Of a DNA stretch of 64,000 nt, positions 48,930-57,828 are shown in pieces. Made by a program: the position numbers and the translations under genes. Under the pieces are notes generated by a model that was given only the letters and a program-made list of their open reading frames with translations, was not told the DNA's origin and did not search any database. Source of the DNA: Streptomyces sindenensis (GTDB taxonomy: Bacteria; Actinomycetota; Actinomycetes; Streptomycetales; Streptomycetaceae); assembly GCF_014649035.1 (NCBI RefSeq), contig NZ_BMSG01000018.1, positions 1 to 64,000 on the forward strand, written 5' to 3'. Each line of letters begins with the position of its first letter. Position 1 is the first letter of the stretch.

Positions 48930-49618
48930 CTGCTGACGTCGTAGACATTAGCACCCGGATCCGTCCGAGGAAAAATCGACGGTGCGGCAGCCCGCGAGGA
49001 GGCGGACCGGCTCACCCGCACACACGCCCAGAGCAGCACATCGGGACCCGGCAGCCAGGGGTTGCGGGTGTCGGGGGCGACCACCCAGCGCGGCCCGCCG
49101 TCCGACGACCCGCAGGTCAGCGGCGGTACGGTCACGGCGTCCCCGGTGCCGTGGCAGAGCAGGGGCGGCACCGGCCCGCGCCCGTCCCCGGCGCCTCCGG
49201 ACTCCTCGAAACCGCCGGTTCCCCACTCCTCCCAGGCGAGCAGCGAGGGCAGTCGCTGGGCCGTTCCCGGGGCCGCGAACAGCAGCATCCGGCCCCGGTG
49301 CGTGGCGACCGGACCGGAGCCGGGACCCTCCGCCCAGAGCCGCTCCAGCATCCGCCGACCGAACAGCGCGGGTACGTTCACCACGTCGAAGGCGGAACCG
49401 CAGGGCAGCACCCCGGGGGCCGTGGGGCGCTCCTCCCACTGGGCGAGCGTGCTGCGCGGGTAGGGCGTCGCCCCGGCCAGCCAGGCGGCGCCGGCCGCCG
49501 TGACCTGGGCGGCCTGCGATCCGGTCTGGTCCCGCAGCAAGGCGAAGATGTCGACGCCGTGGTGCGCGACGGCGGCACCGGCCTGCAGGGTCGTTGTGTC
49601 TTTCAGCCATGCGCTCAT
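48920..49618 (-). CDS. prim-pol-like (bifunctional primase/polymerase N-terminal) protein
   Basis: This frame of about 232 aa starts at the ATG at 49618 (MSAWLKDTTT) without a clear ribosome site. Motifs such as GAAWLAGATPYPRSTLAQWEERP, AFDVVNVPALFGRRML, ATHRGRMLLFAAPGTAQRLPSLLAWEEW and LLCHGTGDAVTVPPL match Streptomyces proteins annotated as bifunctional DNA primase/polymerase. No helicase domain is attached. The frame runs past the tRNA promoter and stops only at TAG in the tRNA 5' end (10-nt overlap), so the last about 15 residues may be run-on coding. Confidence 0.75.
   Translation of the reverse strand: MSAWLKDTTTLQAGAAVAHHGVDIFALLRDQTGSQAAQVTAAGAAWLAGATPYPRSTLAQWEERPTAPGVLPCGSAFDVVNVPALFGRRMLERLWAEGPGSGPVATHRGRMLLFAAPGTAQRLPSLLAWEEWGTGGFEESGGAGDGRGPVPPLLCHGTGDAVTVPPLTCGSSDGGPRWVVAPDTRNPWLPGPDVLLWACVRVSRSASSRAAAPSIFPRTDPGANVYDVSRRR
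48945..48950 (-). promoter_or_regulatory. -10 box of tRNA-Lys copy 3
   Basis: TAATGT on the minus strand ends 15 nt before the tRNA 5' end and lies within the end of the prim-pol-like frame. Confidence 0.45.
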
Positions 49619-49885
49619 GGAGCAAGGTCTACCGGGAGTGACGGAACTGATTCCGAGAGTTGCCGGAATCCGGGACAGGCGAGGAGGGGGAGGGGTATCT
49701 TGCGCGCCGGAATATGCCACGGGACCTGACCCCCGGCCTTACGGCGCAACACCTGCCCCGGCCGCCCCATGGACCACATCAGTCCCGCAGGACCCGCAGA
49801 CCCCGGAGGACTCGCAGACCCCGCAGGACCCGGAGCGCCTGGGCCCGTCCCGTCCCGTACGGCAGGCTCCGGGGCGTCCAGCGCG

Positions 49886-50227
49886 TCAGGCTCTCGGGGA
49901 GTCCAGCAGCGAGCGGCCGAACTCGATCATCTTCTTCGCGTAGTCCTCGGTCCACTCCGCGCGCTCCGCCACGTCCGCCGCGGTCAGCCGGTCGAACCGG
50001 CGCGGGTCGGCGAGCTGCGCCGCCGCCATCGCCTGGAACTCCACCGACCGGTCCGTCGCCGCCCGGAACGCCTGCGTCAGCTCGGTCGCCCGGGCCAGCA
50101 GCTCACGGGGGTCCTCCATCGACTCCAGGTCGAAGAAGTGCTCCGGGTCCGCCGTGGCCTGAGACGGCTCGAAGAGCAGCGGCGCGGGGCGCAGCCGCTG
50201 CCGTTCGTTCCGCTCGGACTCTGTCAT
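49886..50227 (-). CDS. conserved-looking hypothetical protein, 113 aa
   Basis: This small acidic helical protein starts at an ATG with GGAGGAA 7 nt upstream. It has no signal, membrane span or cysteine. Sequences such as EHFFDLESMEDPRELLARATELTQAFRAA and FDRLTAADVAERAEWTEDYAKKMIEFGRSLL suggest two helical hairpins. It lies 112 nt downstream of the helicase gene on the same strand and may belong to that transcript. The function is unknown. Confidence 0.65.
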   Translation of the reverse strand: MTESERNERQRLRPAPLLFEPSQATADPEHFFDLESMEDPRELLARATELTQAFRAATDRSVEFQAMAAAQLADPRRFDRLTAADVAERAEWTEDYAKKMIEFGRSLLDSPRA

Positions 50228-50339
50228 GTGCTGTTCCTCCCTCGCACGGCCAGGACGGCCACCCTCCATTGTCCAACCCCGCGCAAGGGCACCCCGGGCC
50301 CTGAGCTCCGTCGGCCGGCCACCTCTCACGGCTCACGGC

Positions 50340-51674
50340 TCACGGCTTCCAGCGCACCTTGTGTTCCGCGAGATGGGCCAGCACCGCGTGGTTGGCCTCC
50401 CAGCCGTCGGGGAACTTCACCGTGACGCCCAGCTGGACCGGCTCCGTGGACGGGTGCTCGTCCAGCAGGTCCGCCACCCCTTCCCGGCACACCACGACGC
50501 AGGCGTGCCGGTGCCGGGACGCCAGCACGCACAGGCGGCCCGTCTCCAGGTGGAAGGCCGTGGCGTCGGGGCGGCCCGACAGGGGGTGCAGGACGACCGT
50601 GACGTCGAACTCGCGGCCCTGGAGCCGGTTCGCCGTGTCGACCGCGACCCCCGTGACGCCCAGCTCCGCGAGTGCCGCCCGCACCGCCGCCGCCTGGTCC
50701 CGGTGGGCCGTGCCGACCGCCACCCGGTCCGCCGTCACCGGCACCGGCTCCTCGGCCCGCTCGCTGGTGGCGACGCCGCCCCGGTCCAGCAGCCGCCGGA
50801 CCACCAGCGCCACCGCCCGTACCGCCTCGGGGTCGGTGCGCGGGGTGTGCCGGGCGGGCAGCTCCAGCAGCCCCCAGCCGGACTCCGCCGCCTCGTCCAG
50901 CACCCGGTCGGGCCCCGAGCCGTCCGACGCCACCCCGAAGGAGAGCTTCCGGTCCCCGTGATCCGTACCGCTGCGGAACGGCGTGTACGGGTAGAACGCG
51001 TCCGACACCAGCGGGGCCGCCGACGCCGGGAGCCGCCAGGAGACCGGCAGCCGGTGCTGCGGCAGCTCCGGATTGTGGGCGAGCAGCGTGGACACCGCGC
51101 TCGCCGAGGGGTCGTAGCTCAGCCCCGCCCACTGGTCCGCGCCGACGATCGAGAACGGGTCCAGCTGACCCGGGTCCCCGACGAACAGCGCCCGCTCGAA
51201 CAGCCCGGCCACGGCCAGCAGCGCGTCCGAACGCATCTGGTACGCCTCGTCGACGATGGCGTGCCCCCACGGCTCCACGTTCTTCACGTGGGCCCACTTC
51301 GCGGCCGTCGAGATCACCACGTCGAGCCCGGCCAGATCCGCCGCCTTCGCCGACTTCGTGACGTTGGCGAGGCCGTCCAGCACCTTGTCGTACGGGTCGG
51401 AGTCGCTGCTGTGCAGCCGCCCCACCGGCAGCTCCGGGTCCTTCTCCGCGAGCCGTACGACCAGATCGTCGACCTGGGCGTTCGTCTGGGCGATCACCAT
51501 CAGCGGATGGCCGGCGGCGGCCAGCTCCAGGGCCGCCCGGACCACCAGCGTCGACTTGCCGGCGCCCGGGGGCGAGTCCACGACGACGCCCCGGCTGCCG
51601 CCGTGCAGGGTGTCGTCGAGGATCGCGCCGGTCGCACGGGCCGCCGCCGCGCCCGGATCGAAGACGGTGCTCAC
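50340..51674 (-). CDS. SF1 (Dna2/Upf1-like) helicase
   Basis: This 444-aa DNA/RNA helicase has Walker A SPPGAGKST (about residues 34-42), motif II AIVDEAYQM, motif III FVGDPGQLDPF, motif V NRLQGREFDVTVVL and motif VI LASRHRH. The set is complete, so it should be an active ATPase of the COG1112/AAA_11-12 group. It carries no fused nuclease. Instead, a RecB-like nuclease is encoded two genes upstream in the same operon. The gap from the preceding gene is 25 nt. The likely role is in a nuclease-helicase complex for DNA repair or defence. Confidence 0.87.
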   Translation of the reverse strand: MSTVFDPGAAAARATGAILDDTLHGGSRGVVVDSPPGAGKSTLVVRAALELAAAGHPLMVIAQTNAQVDDLVVRLAEKDPELPVGRLHSSDSDPYDKVLDGLANVTKSAKAADLAGLDVVISTAAKWAHVKNVEPWGHAIVDEAYQMRSDALLAVAGLFERALFVGDPGQLDPFSIVGADQWAGLSYDPSASAVSTLLAHNPELPQHRLPVSWRLPASAAPLVSDAFYPYTPFRSGTDHGDRKLSFGVASDGSGPDRVLDEAAESGWGLLELPARHTPRTDPEAVRAVALVVRRLLDRGGVATSERAEEPVPVTADRVAVGTAHRDQAAAVRAALAELGVTGVAVDTANRLQGREFDVTVVLHPLSGRPDATAFHLETGRLCVLASRHRHACVVVCREGVADLLDEHPSTEPVQLGVTVKFPDGWEANHAVLAHLAEHKVRWKP

Positions 51675-51699
51675 GGAAGGTCCTCCCGGATGGCAGTGG

Positions 51700-53316
51700 T
51701 CACAGCAGGTCCTCCGGGGTCACGGGGTCGGGTTGCTCCGCACGCGTCGCGGCGTCCGCGCCCGGCGGCCCGCCGTGGGTCCACGGCGTCTCCTCCGGGT
51801 CCGGCAGCTTCGGCCCGCCGCGCTGGTCGTGCTCGAACAGCGTCCAGGCGATCCGCTCCCCGGGCTCCGGCACCGAACCCGGCGCGGGCTCCTTGCCCCG
51901 GCCCATTCGGTCCAGGATCCGCAGCACCAGCAGGACGTCGCCGTCCTGGTCCGCCTCCTCCTCGGCCCGCACGAACTCCGCCGTCTGCGGCTTGCCCTCC
52001 AGCGAGCGGTAGACCTTCGTCCGCTCGCCCAGATGCGGCCGCTCGTCCGTGCGGACGGTGACCAGCGGGCGCGGCGAGGGCCGCTTCGACTCGGTGTACG
52101 TCATCTCCACATCCGTCACCGTCGCGACGAACGCCTCGCCCGCGAGCCGCCGCCCCGCCAGCACCAGCGGGTCGTCCAGCGCCTCCTGCGCCTCCAGCTG
52201 GGCCTGGGCGGTCTCCCGGGAGGCCAGCTTCTGGGCCGCCGTCACCGCGTCGTCGCGGCGCGGCTGCGGCGGCTCGCCCGAGCGCACCCGGTCCCGGTGC
52301 GCGGTGAACGACCAGCGGTCCCGGGTCCAGCGGTCCTCGGCCCGGGACCCCTCGGGCAGCTCCCGCAGCAGGTCGAGACCGCGCCAGACCGCGTCCCAGG
52401 TCGGCAGCATGACCCGTGCCAGCAGCGAACGGATCTCCCGCTCGGCGCCGCTCAGCTCACCCAGGCGGGCATCCGCCGCCAGCCCGTCCTCGGCGGACGC
52501 GAGGGCGGTGCGCGCCCGGTCGTACCGCTCGATCGCCGGGGCGAGGAGCCGGTTGTCGAAGTCCGGGTCGGTCGCCGGACCGGCCGGCGGACAGAGCAGC
52601 TGGCCCTCCCCGTCCCGCGCCAGCTCCGCCCGCAGCGCCGCCTCGGCCCCGGAGGAGCCGGCCGGCGGGTCGATCCAGGACAGCAGCGCGCCCAGGTGCT
52701 GGTCCTCCAGGCTGCTCTGCCCGGTCGCCCAGTGCCGGTTCAGCAGATCGGTGGCGGCCAGCAGCAGCGAGGAGCCGGGCACCCGGGCCCGCTCCCCGTA
52801 GTGCGTCAGCCAGCGGCCGAGCAGCGGCACCCGGGCCGGGGCCGGATACGGGGTGTCCGGGTCGTCCTCGGCGGTGCGGCGGAACCGCATGGACCGGCCC
52901 AGCAGCCGGACGAACTCGACGCCCGCCCGGCTCGGCACGATCAGCTGGCCCGCGTCCGTGCACAGCTCGACCTCGACCTTGGTCTTCTTGCCGGTCGCCG
53001 GATCCGTTTCGTTGCGCTCGGCGGGCTCGACGACGTCCGCGTACGCCTCGATGTGCGGCAGGACCGCCTCCGCCAGCTCGGCCAGGAACGCGAACCGCAG
53101 GTCCCGGTCGCGCGGCTGGGCGACGGCCAGCAGCCGGGGCGCCTCCCGGTCCGTGCCGACGAGCGCCCCGAGCGGGGCTCCGGCCTCGCCGGCGGTGGTC
53201 AGCGGCACCAGCACCAGCGGCCGGTCGGTGAGATGGCGGTGGCGGACGGTCGCGAGCGGCTGGGCGCGGCCGGTGTCGACGGCCTCCAGCCGGGCCAGGG
53301 TGGTGATCAGCGACAT
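51700..53316 (-). CDS. unrecognised 538-aa protein of the nuclease-helicase operon
   Basis: No family is recognised. The protein is soluble, acidic and has no signal or membrane span. The N-terminal 150 residues look mixed alpha/beta (RHLTDRPLVLVPLTTAG, LFAFLAELAEAVLPHIEAYADVVEP). The middle is helical, with a likely coiled section around residues 265-400. A beta-rich segment (VATVTDVEMTYTESKRPSPRPLVTVRTD) and an acidic tail follow. The start overlaps the nuclease stop by 10 nt and the helicase follows after 25 nt, so the three gene products are made together. It may be the scaffold or DNA-binding subunit. Confidence 0.8.
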   Translation of the reverse strand: MSLITTLARLEAVDTGRAQPLATVRHRHLTDRPLVLVPLTTAGEAGAPLGALVGTDREAPRLLAVAQPRDRDLRFAFLAELAEAVLPHIEAYADVVEPAERNETDPATGKKTKVEVELCTDAGQLIVPSRAGVEFVRLLGRSMRFRRTAEDDPDTPYPAPARVPLLGRWLTHYGERARVPGSSLLLAATDLLNRHWATGQSSLEDQHLGALLSWIDPPAGSSGAEAALRAELARDGEGQLLCPPAGPATDPDFDNRLLAPAIERYDRARTALASAEDGLAADARLGELSGAEREIRSLLARVMLPTWDAVWRGLDLLRELPEGSRAEDRWTRDRWSFTAHRDRVRSGEPPQPRRDDAVTAAQKLASRETAQAQLEAQEALDDPLVLAGRRLAGEAFVATVTDVEMTYTESKRPSPRPLVTVRTDERPHLGERTKVYRSLEGKPQTAEFVRAEEEADQDGDVLLVLRILDRMGRGKEPAPGSVPEPGERIAWTLFEHDQRGGPKLPDPEETPWTHGGPPGADAATRAEQPDPVTPEDLL

Positions 53317-54602
53317 ACGGCCGCACCTTCCGGAGCCCCGGCGCCGGGGTCGGAGGCGGCTTCCCGCGCCCCGGCCCGCAGGGCGGCGGCGCTCTCCAGG
53401 GCCTCGGCCCGCAGCGCGGCGGCCCGGCGCAGCGCCGCGACCGTCGGATCGGCGGGATCGCCCTCCTTGCCCGCGGCGGCGGCCAGCACACCGGCCACCG
53501 TCGTCAGCCCGCCCAGTTCACCGCGCACACTCCGGCCCAGCGTCTCCACCGCCCCCTCGGCCCGGGACTTCGCCCGGCAGTGGAAGGCCAGCTCGCAGGC
53601 GGCCAGGCACTCCGGGGCGTACGCCGGGGGCACCGCCGCCACGGCCGCGTCCAGCTCCTCCGACGGGCACGCCGGGTCGAACGTCGTCCCCTCCGGCAGC
53701 TCCGCCGCGATGTCCTCGATCCGGGTCAGCCGGGTCAGCTGCCGCCTGGTCACCGCGCGCTGCTTGCGTACGTCCACGACGGAGGCGGTCGGCAGGTTCG
53801 AGAAGTCCCTGGGGCAGACCAGCAGCACCCGCTGACCCACCTCGGCACCCTCCGTGACCGCCGCGACCCGCTCCAGGGCCAGCACGTACACCGCGGCCTG
53901 CCGGGCGGCGGCGCCGACCTTCGACGCGTCGGCCGACGCGTCGATCATGGGAAACGACTTGATCTCGACGACCGTCCACCGGCCGTCGGGGTGCACGACC
54001 ACCGCGTCGGGCTCCAGATAGGCGGGGGAGCCCGCCACCTCCAGGGCCAGCATCGGATGGTCCAGCAGCGCCCAGCCGCCCGTCGCCGTGGCCTCCCGCA
54101 GGGCGAGCGCGGTGCGCGCGGCGCGGCCCTCGGGGCCGGCGGCGCTCAGATCGGGGGTCGCGACGTCCGGGCCCGGGGCGACGGAGGAGCCGCCCAGGCG
54201 CTCGTACAGCAGACGCAGCAACTCCGCGCCGCCGTCGGCCTTGACCTTCGCCTCGAAGGCGTTGCCCCGCATGAAGGCGAACTGGGACTGCCCGAAGGGG
54301 GCGGGTGAGCCCAGCGCGGTGGCCAGCACGCCCTTGTCCACCCCGGCGCCGTCCAGCAGGGCCCGCCGCTTGCAGCCGGGATTCGCGGCGAGGGCGGCCA
54401 GGGCTCTCGCGTCGAGCGGATGCGGTGCGACGGACGGGCCGCGCAGCTCAGCGAGCCGCTGCCGGAGCGTCGTCGCTCGTGTCCGCGCCGGCGGCGTCTC
54501 GGGCTGCCGGGCCGCCGACTGCCGTGCCGGGGGGATCTGCGGAGGTGGTCCGCTGGCCGGGGATTCGCTCACCCGTGGAAGTCTTGCACCCGGCACTGAC
54601 AT
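53307..54602 (-). CDS. RecB/Cas4-like nuclease with four candidate Fe-S cysteines
   Basis: This 431-aa protein carries the PD-(D/E)XK core of RecB-type nucleases. GNAFE lies at 113-117, EPD at 197-199, EIK at 213-215 (VVEIKSF) and a QxxxY motif at 235-239 (QAAVY). Cys77 lies before the core and Cys332, 336 and 342 after it (C-x3-C-x5-C). This order matches Fe-S nucleases such as Cas4, AddB and Dna2, whose usual spacing is C-x2-C-x5-C. The N-terminal 60 residues are Pro-rich. Neither the ATG at 54602 nor an in-frame GTG at 54572 has a ribosome site, and both lie inside the preceding gene. Confidence 0.82.
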   Translation of the reverse strand: MSVPGARLPRVSESPASGPPPQIPPARQSAARQPETPPARTRATTLRQRLAELRGPSVAPHPLDARALAALAANPGCKRRALLDGAGVDKGVLATALGSPAPFGQSQFAFMRGNAFEAKVKADGGAELLRLLYERLGGSSVAPGPDVATPDLSAAGPEGRAARTALALREATATGGWALLDHPMLALEVAGSPAYLEPDAVVVHPDGRWTVVEIKSFPMIDASADASKVGAAARQAAVYVLALERVAAVTEGAEVGQRVLLVCPRDFSNLPTASVVDVRKQRAVTRRQLTRLTRIEDIAAELPEGTTFDPACPSEELDAAVAAVPPAYAPECLAACELAFHCRAKSRAEGAVETLGRSVRGELGGLTTVAGVLAAAAGKEGDPADPTVAALRRAAALRAEALESAAALRAGAREAASDPGAGAPEGAAVCR

Positions 54603-55452
54603 CCGGGGACACGGTCGCCGGAATCGACGCGGCGGCGGTGCTCGCGCCGCCCTGCTTCCGGCCGCCGGCGAGGCCGCCCGGCAGCACGCCGGCCAGCCGG
54701 GCCTTGACCCCGTCGGCGAACCGGATGACCGGCTTGACCAGCAGGGCGCCGAGGCCCATCACGGCCGCGCCCGCGACGGCGTCCAGGAAGTAGTGGTTGG
54801 CGGTGCCCATCACGACGATCGTGGTGATCAGCGGATAGGCGATCCCCGCCGCCCGTGTCAGCGGGTGCCGACCGTGCCGCCACAGCAGGATCCCGCACCA
54901 CAGCGACCAGCCCACGTGCAGGCTCGGCATCGCCGCGTACTGATTGGTCATCCCGCTCAGCCCGCGCGGCGCGCTCGCGCCCTCGCCCCACCAGCCGTAC
55001 GCGCTGTACTGCGCCATCGTGTCGACGAAACCGTGGCTCGCGTCCAGCAGCCGGGGCGGGCAGGTCGGCATCAGCGAGAAGCCGACGAGACCCAGCAGCG
55101 TGGAGTTCATCAGCCAGACCCGGGCCGCCCGGTACGCCGCCGACCTGCGCCGGAACATCCAGACGAGGACGGCCGGAGTGACCACGTAGTGCAGGGAGGC
55201 GTAGGCGAAGTCGGCGGGTATGCCGATGGACGGGGTGCTGGTGAAGAGACGGTTGAGCGGGTGCTCGGCGTTGAGGTACAGCGCCTGTTCGAACCGGAGG
55301 ATCGCCAGGCCGTGGTCGACCGCCGTCGACACGTCGCCGCGCACCAGGAGGCGGCCCACGGAGTACAACGCGTACACCACCGCGATCAGTGGCAGCTCCG
55401 TCCACCAGCGGGGCCGATGACCGGTCGCGGGCGGCGCGGTGGCGTGCGGCAT
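54448..55452 (-). CDS. PAP2-family membrane phosphatase / phosphotransferase
   Basis: This 334-aa integral membrane protein starts at an ATG with GGGGAGA 9 nt upstream. About six spans occur between residues 20 and 245. The PAP2 motifs face outside: PSLHVGWSLWCG with the catalytic His and HYFLDAVAG with the second His. The Asp-rich first motif is replaced by an Arg/Pro region, as in the inositol-phosphotransferase-like (AUR1) branch. The C-terminal 90 residues are low complexity and overlap the nuclease gene by 155 nt in another frame on the same strand. Confidence 0.87.
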   Translation of the reverse strand: MPHATAPPATGHRPRWWTELPLIAVVYALYSVGRLLVRGDVSTAVDHGLAILRFEQALYLNAEHPLNRLFTSTPSIGIPADFAYASLHYVVTPAVLVWMFRRRSAAYRAARVWLMNSTLLGLVGFSLMPTCPPRLLDASHGFVDTMAQYSAYGWWGEGASAPRGLSGMTNQYAAMPSLHVGWSLWCGILLWRHGRHPLTRAAGIAYPLITTIVVMGTANHYFLDAVAGAAVMGLGALLVKPVIRFADGVKARLAGVLPGGLAGGRKQGGASTAAASIPATVSPDVSAGCKTSTGERIPGQRTTSADPPGTAVGGPAARDAAGADTSDDAPAAAR

Positions 55453-55693
55453 CCGGTAGCTCTCCCCATGTTCATGCGGCCGACGACGAACGTTCAACCG
55501 TACGGCGGCACCGTGCCACCGCATCCCCCGGGGGTCCCCTTCCGGACGTCCCGTACGCAGCGGTCCTGCCGTGACCCGTTCCGGGGCGCGGGGGACTGCG
55601 CAGGGTGGGACGCCTGCCGGGCCCGGGAGGTTGCCTGGCGGGCCGGTACGGGATGATGGACAACCCAGCACCAGCGTTCCAGGGAGAGCCTTC

Positions 55694-56290
55694 ATGGCAC
55701 CGCGCATCCTGCTCGCCCGGCACGGCCAGACCCAGTGGTCGGTCCGGGGCAACCACACCGGCAGGACGGACATCCCGCTCCTCGACAGCGGGCGCGAGGG
55801 CGCGAAGCTGCTCGGCGAGCGGCTGCACCGGGCGCCGTGGGCCGGGCTGCCCGGCGTGGAGGTCCGCACCAGCCCGCTCGTCCGGGCCGCCGAGACCTGT
55901 GAGCTCGCCGGGTTCGGGGAGCGGGCGGAGCGCTGGGACGCGCTGATGGAGTGGGACTACGGGGCGTACGAGGGGCTGACCCCGGCCGAGATCAAGGCGG
56001 ACCGGCCGGACTGGCTGATCTGGCGGGACGGGGTGCCGGGCGGGGAGTCCGTCGCCGACGTCACCGCCCGGGCGGACGAGATCGTGGCGTGGGCGCGGTC
56101 TTCGGACCGGGATGTGCTGGTCTTCGCGCACGGGCACATTCTGCGGGCGCTGGGGGCGCGGTGGCTGGGCGAGGACCTGTCCTTCGGCGCTCGGATCCGC
56201 CTGGAGCCGACGTCGTTGTCGGTCCTGGGCTGGGCGTACGGCCGGCCGGCCGTGGAACGCTGGAACGACACGGGCCACCTGGACCGCTGA
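55694..56290 (+). CDS. histidine phosphatase (phosphoglycerate mutase-like)
   Basis: This 198-aa enzyme starts at an ATG with GGGAGA upstream. The RHG motif LLARHGQTQW (H about 9) forms the phospho-histidine. TSPLVRAAETCELAG, the acid in EWDYGAYEGLT and the second His in VLVFAHGHILRAL complete the site. The GRTDIPLLDSGREGA segment is typical of the cofactor-dependent mutase branch. It is probably an acid phosphatase acting on a small phosphomonoester. Confidence 0.9.
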   Translation: MAPRILLARHGQTQWSVRGNHTGRTDIPLLDSGREGAKLLGERLHRAPWAGLPGVEVRTSPLVRAAETCELAGFGERAERWDALMEWDYGAYEGLTPAEIKADRPDWLIWRDGVPGGESVADVTARADEIVAWARSSDRDVLVFAHGHILRALGARWLGEDLSFGARIRLEPTSLSVLGWAYGRPAVERWNDTGHLDR

Positions 56291-56380
56291 CCGGCTGACG
56301 CGACCGTCCGCCGGTGGGCGGGAACCTCGCGGGCCCCGGGGCGGGGGAGACCCTGATGGGCACCCGGGAACGTGCTCAGC

Positions 56381-56405
56381 GGTTCCGTCCTCAATCGCCG
56401 GACGG
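56381..56405 (-). repeat. 25-bp dispersed Streptomyces repeat, intergenic copy
   Basis: The minus strand contains GTCCGGCGATTGAGGACG. It matches 33595-33619 at 24 of 25 positions and lies in the 170-nt gap between two convergent genes, the normal place for this element. Confidence 0.7.
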
Positions 56406-56460
56406 TCTGGGTGGGCGAGTGCCGCTCGACGGGCTGGGGGTGGCGGCCCCGGCCGTCGCT

Positions 56461-57828
56461 CTACGGGGTCGATTCGCGGCGGGTCAGGAACGACGACACC
56501 TCCGGCGCCCCCGCCCGAGGGCCCAGCACCCGCGCCGCGCCCGCCAGCATCCCCCGGATCCGCGACGACTGCACCCGGGTCAACAGGTCCAGCACCTGGT
56601 GCCCCGTCGCCGCCGCCTCGTCCGCCCGGCCCGCCCGGGCCAGGTCACCCGTGAGCTGGGCCCGGTACAGCGCCAGGTTCCGGGTGAAGTGCGCGTCCTG
56701 GAGCACCACCGCCCGCCGCCCGTGCCGCGCCGCCCGCGACCAGTCGCCCAGCGCCGACCAGCACTGCGCCTCCAGCAGCTCCAGCTCCGCCTCGCGGAAG
56801 AAGCTCATCCACTCGGGGTCACCGGACGCGGGCCCCCGCTCGAACGCCGCCCGGGCCCGCCCGATCGCCCGGTCGCACCCCGTACGGTCACCGAGTCCCG
56901 CCCGGCCCCCCGCCTCCCGCAGCGCGAGCAGCGCCAGCAGCCGGGGCGACCCCAGCGTGCGGGCCGCCCGTTGGCCGGCCTCCGCGGCCCGTACCGCCTC
57001 GCGCGGCCGCCCCGCGTCCCGGGCCAGGAACGACGTGTTGCAGAACGCGTGCGCCTCCAGACCCGCGTCCCCCGCGAGACGTGCCGTGGCCAGCGCCTCC
57101 GCGTAGTGCGAGCGGGCGTCGTCGAAGCGGCCCGAGTCGTGGGCGAGCCACCCCACCGAGATGGCCAGCTCACCCGCGCCCGCGTGCAGCCGGTCCGAGG
57201 TGGCGCGCCGCGCGGTGCTCCCGGCGTCCAGCAGCTCGTACGCCGCGCGCAGCGGCTGTGCGGCCCGCCGGTAGAGCCCGTCCGCGCCGTGCCGGTCGTC
57301 CAGCAGCCGGATCTGGCGTACGGCCTTCTCGACGGCGGTCACCTCCGCCTCGCCGACCCGGCGCTGCGTGGGCAGAGAGACCCGGGCGGCGGAGGCGGGC
57401 GCCCCGCCGAGGCCCAGGGAAGCGGCCGCCACCGTGACGGTGCCGCTCGTCATGAACACGCGACGCAGCACGTCGCTCTCCTCGGGGATGTCGTCGGGAT
57501 CGGTGTCGCGGGGCGATGGGGCGGCCGGGGACGGAGGCGGGGGTGGTGAAACGACCCGGGCGCTCCGGCCCCGTACGCTCTCGCGGGCCGAGAACCCCAG
57601 GTCGGTCAGGGAGGCGCCGGGGAACATGTGCAGGAAGACGCGTTCGTAGGCGTAGTTGGGGCAGCGGATCTCCCCGGACTCCACGCGCCCGATGTACCGG
57701 GCGTCGCACGCGACCTGCTCCCCGATCTCCCGGGCCGCCCTGCGGACGGCCGCCGCGAACTCCCCGGCGGAGCGCCGGCCGCGCAGCCGACGGAAGGCGA
57801 GGTTGGGAACTGCCCCTGTCGACGCCAT
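56461..57828 (-). CDS. XRE-type regulator with TPR-like C-terminus
   Basis: This 455-aa protein starts at an ATG with GAGGGG upstream. Residues 15-75 form a divergent helix-turn-helix (AAAVRRAAREIGEQVACDARYIGRVESGEIRCP). A Pro-rich linker and an Ala/Gly hydrophobic patch (about 133-155) follow, then helical repeats (about 180-440) with ARSHYAEALATARLAGD and related TPR-like units. The layout resembles NsdA-like regulators of Streptomyces differentiation and antibiotic production. A divergent small gene at 58117 shares its upstream region. Confidence 0.82.
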   Translation of the reverse strand: MASTGAVPNLAFRRLRGRRSAGEFAAAVRRAAREIGEQVACDARYIGRVESGEIRCPNYAYERVFLHMFPGASLTDLGFSARESVRGRSARVVSPPPPPSPAAPSPRDTDPDDIPEESDVLRRVFMTSGTVTVAAASLGLGGAPASAARVSLPTQRRVGEAEVTAVEKAVRQIRLLDDRHGADGLYRRAAQPLRAAYELLDAGSTARRATSDRLHAGAGELAISVGWLAHDSGRFDDARSHYAEALATARLAGDAGLEAHAFCNTSFLARDAGRPREAVRAAEAGQRAARTLGSPRLLALLALREAGGRAGLGDRTGCDRAIGRARAAFERGPASGDPEWMSFFREAELELLEAQCWSALGDWSRAARHGRRAVVLQDAHFTRNLALYRAQLTGDLARAGRADEAAATGHQVLDLLTRVQSSRIRGMLAGAARVLGPRAGAPEVSSFLTRRESTP

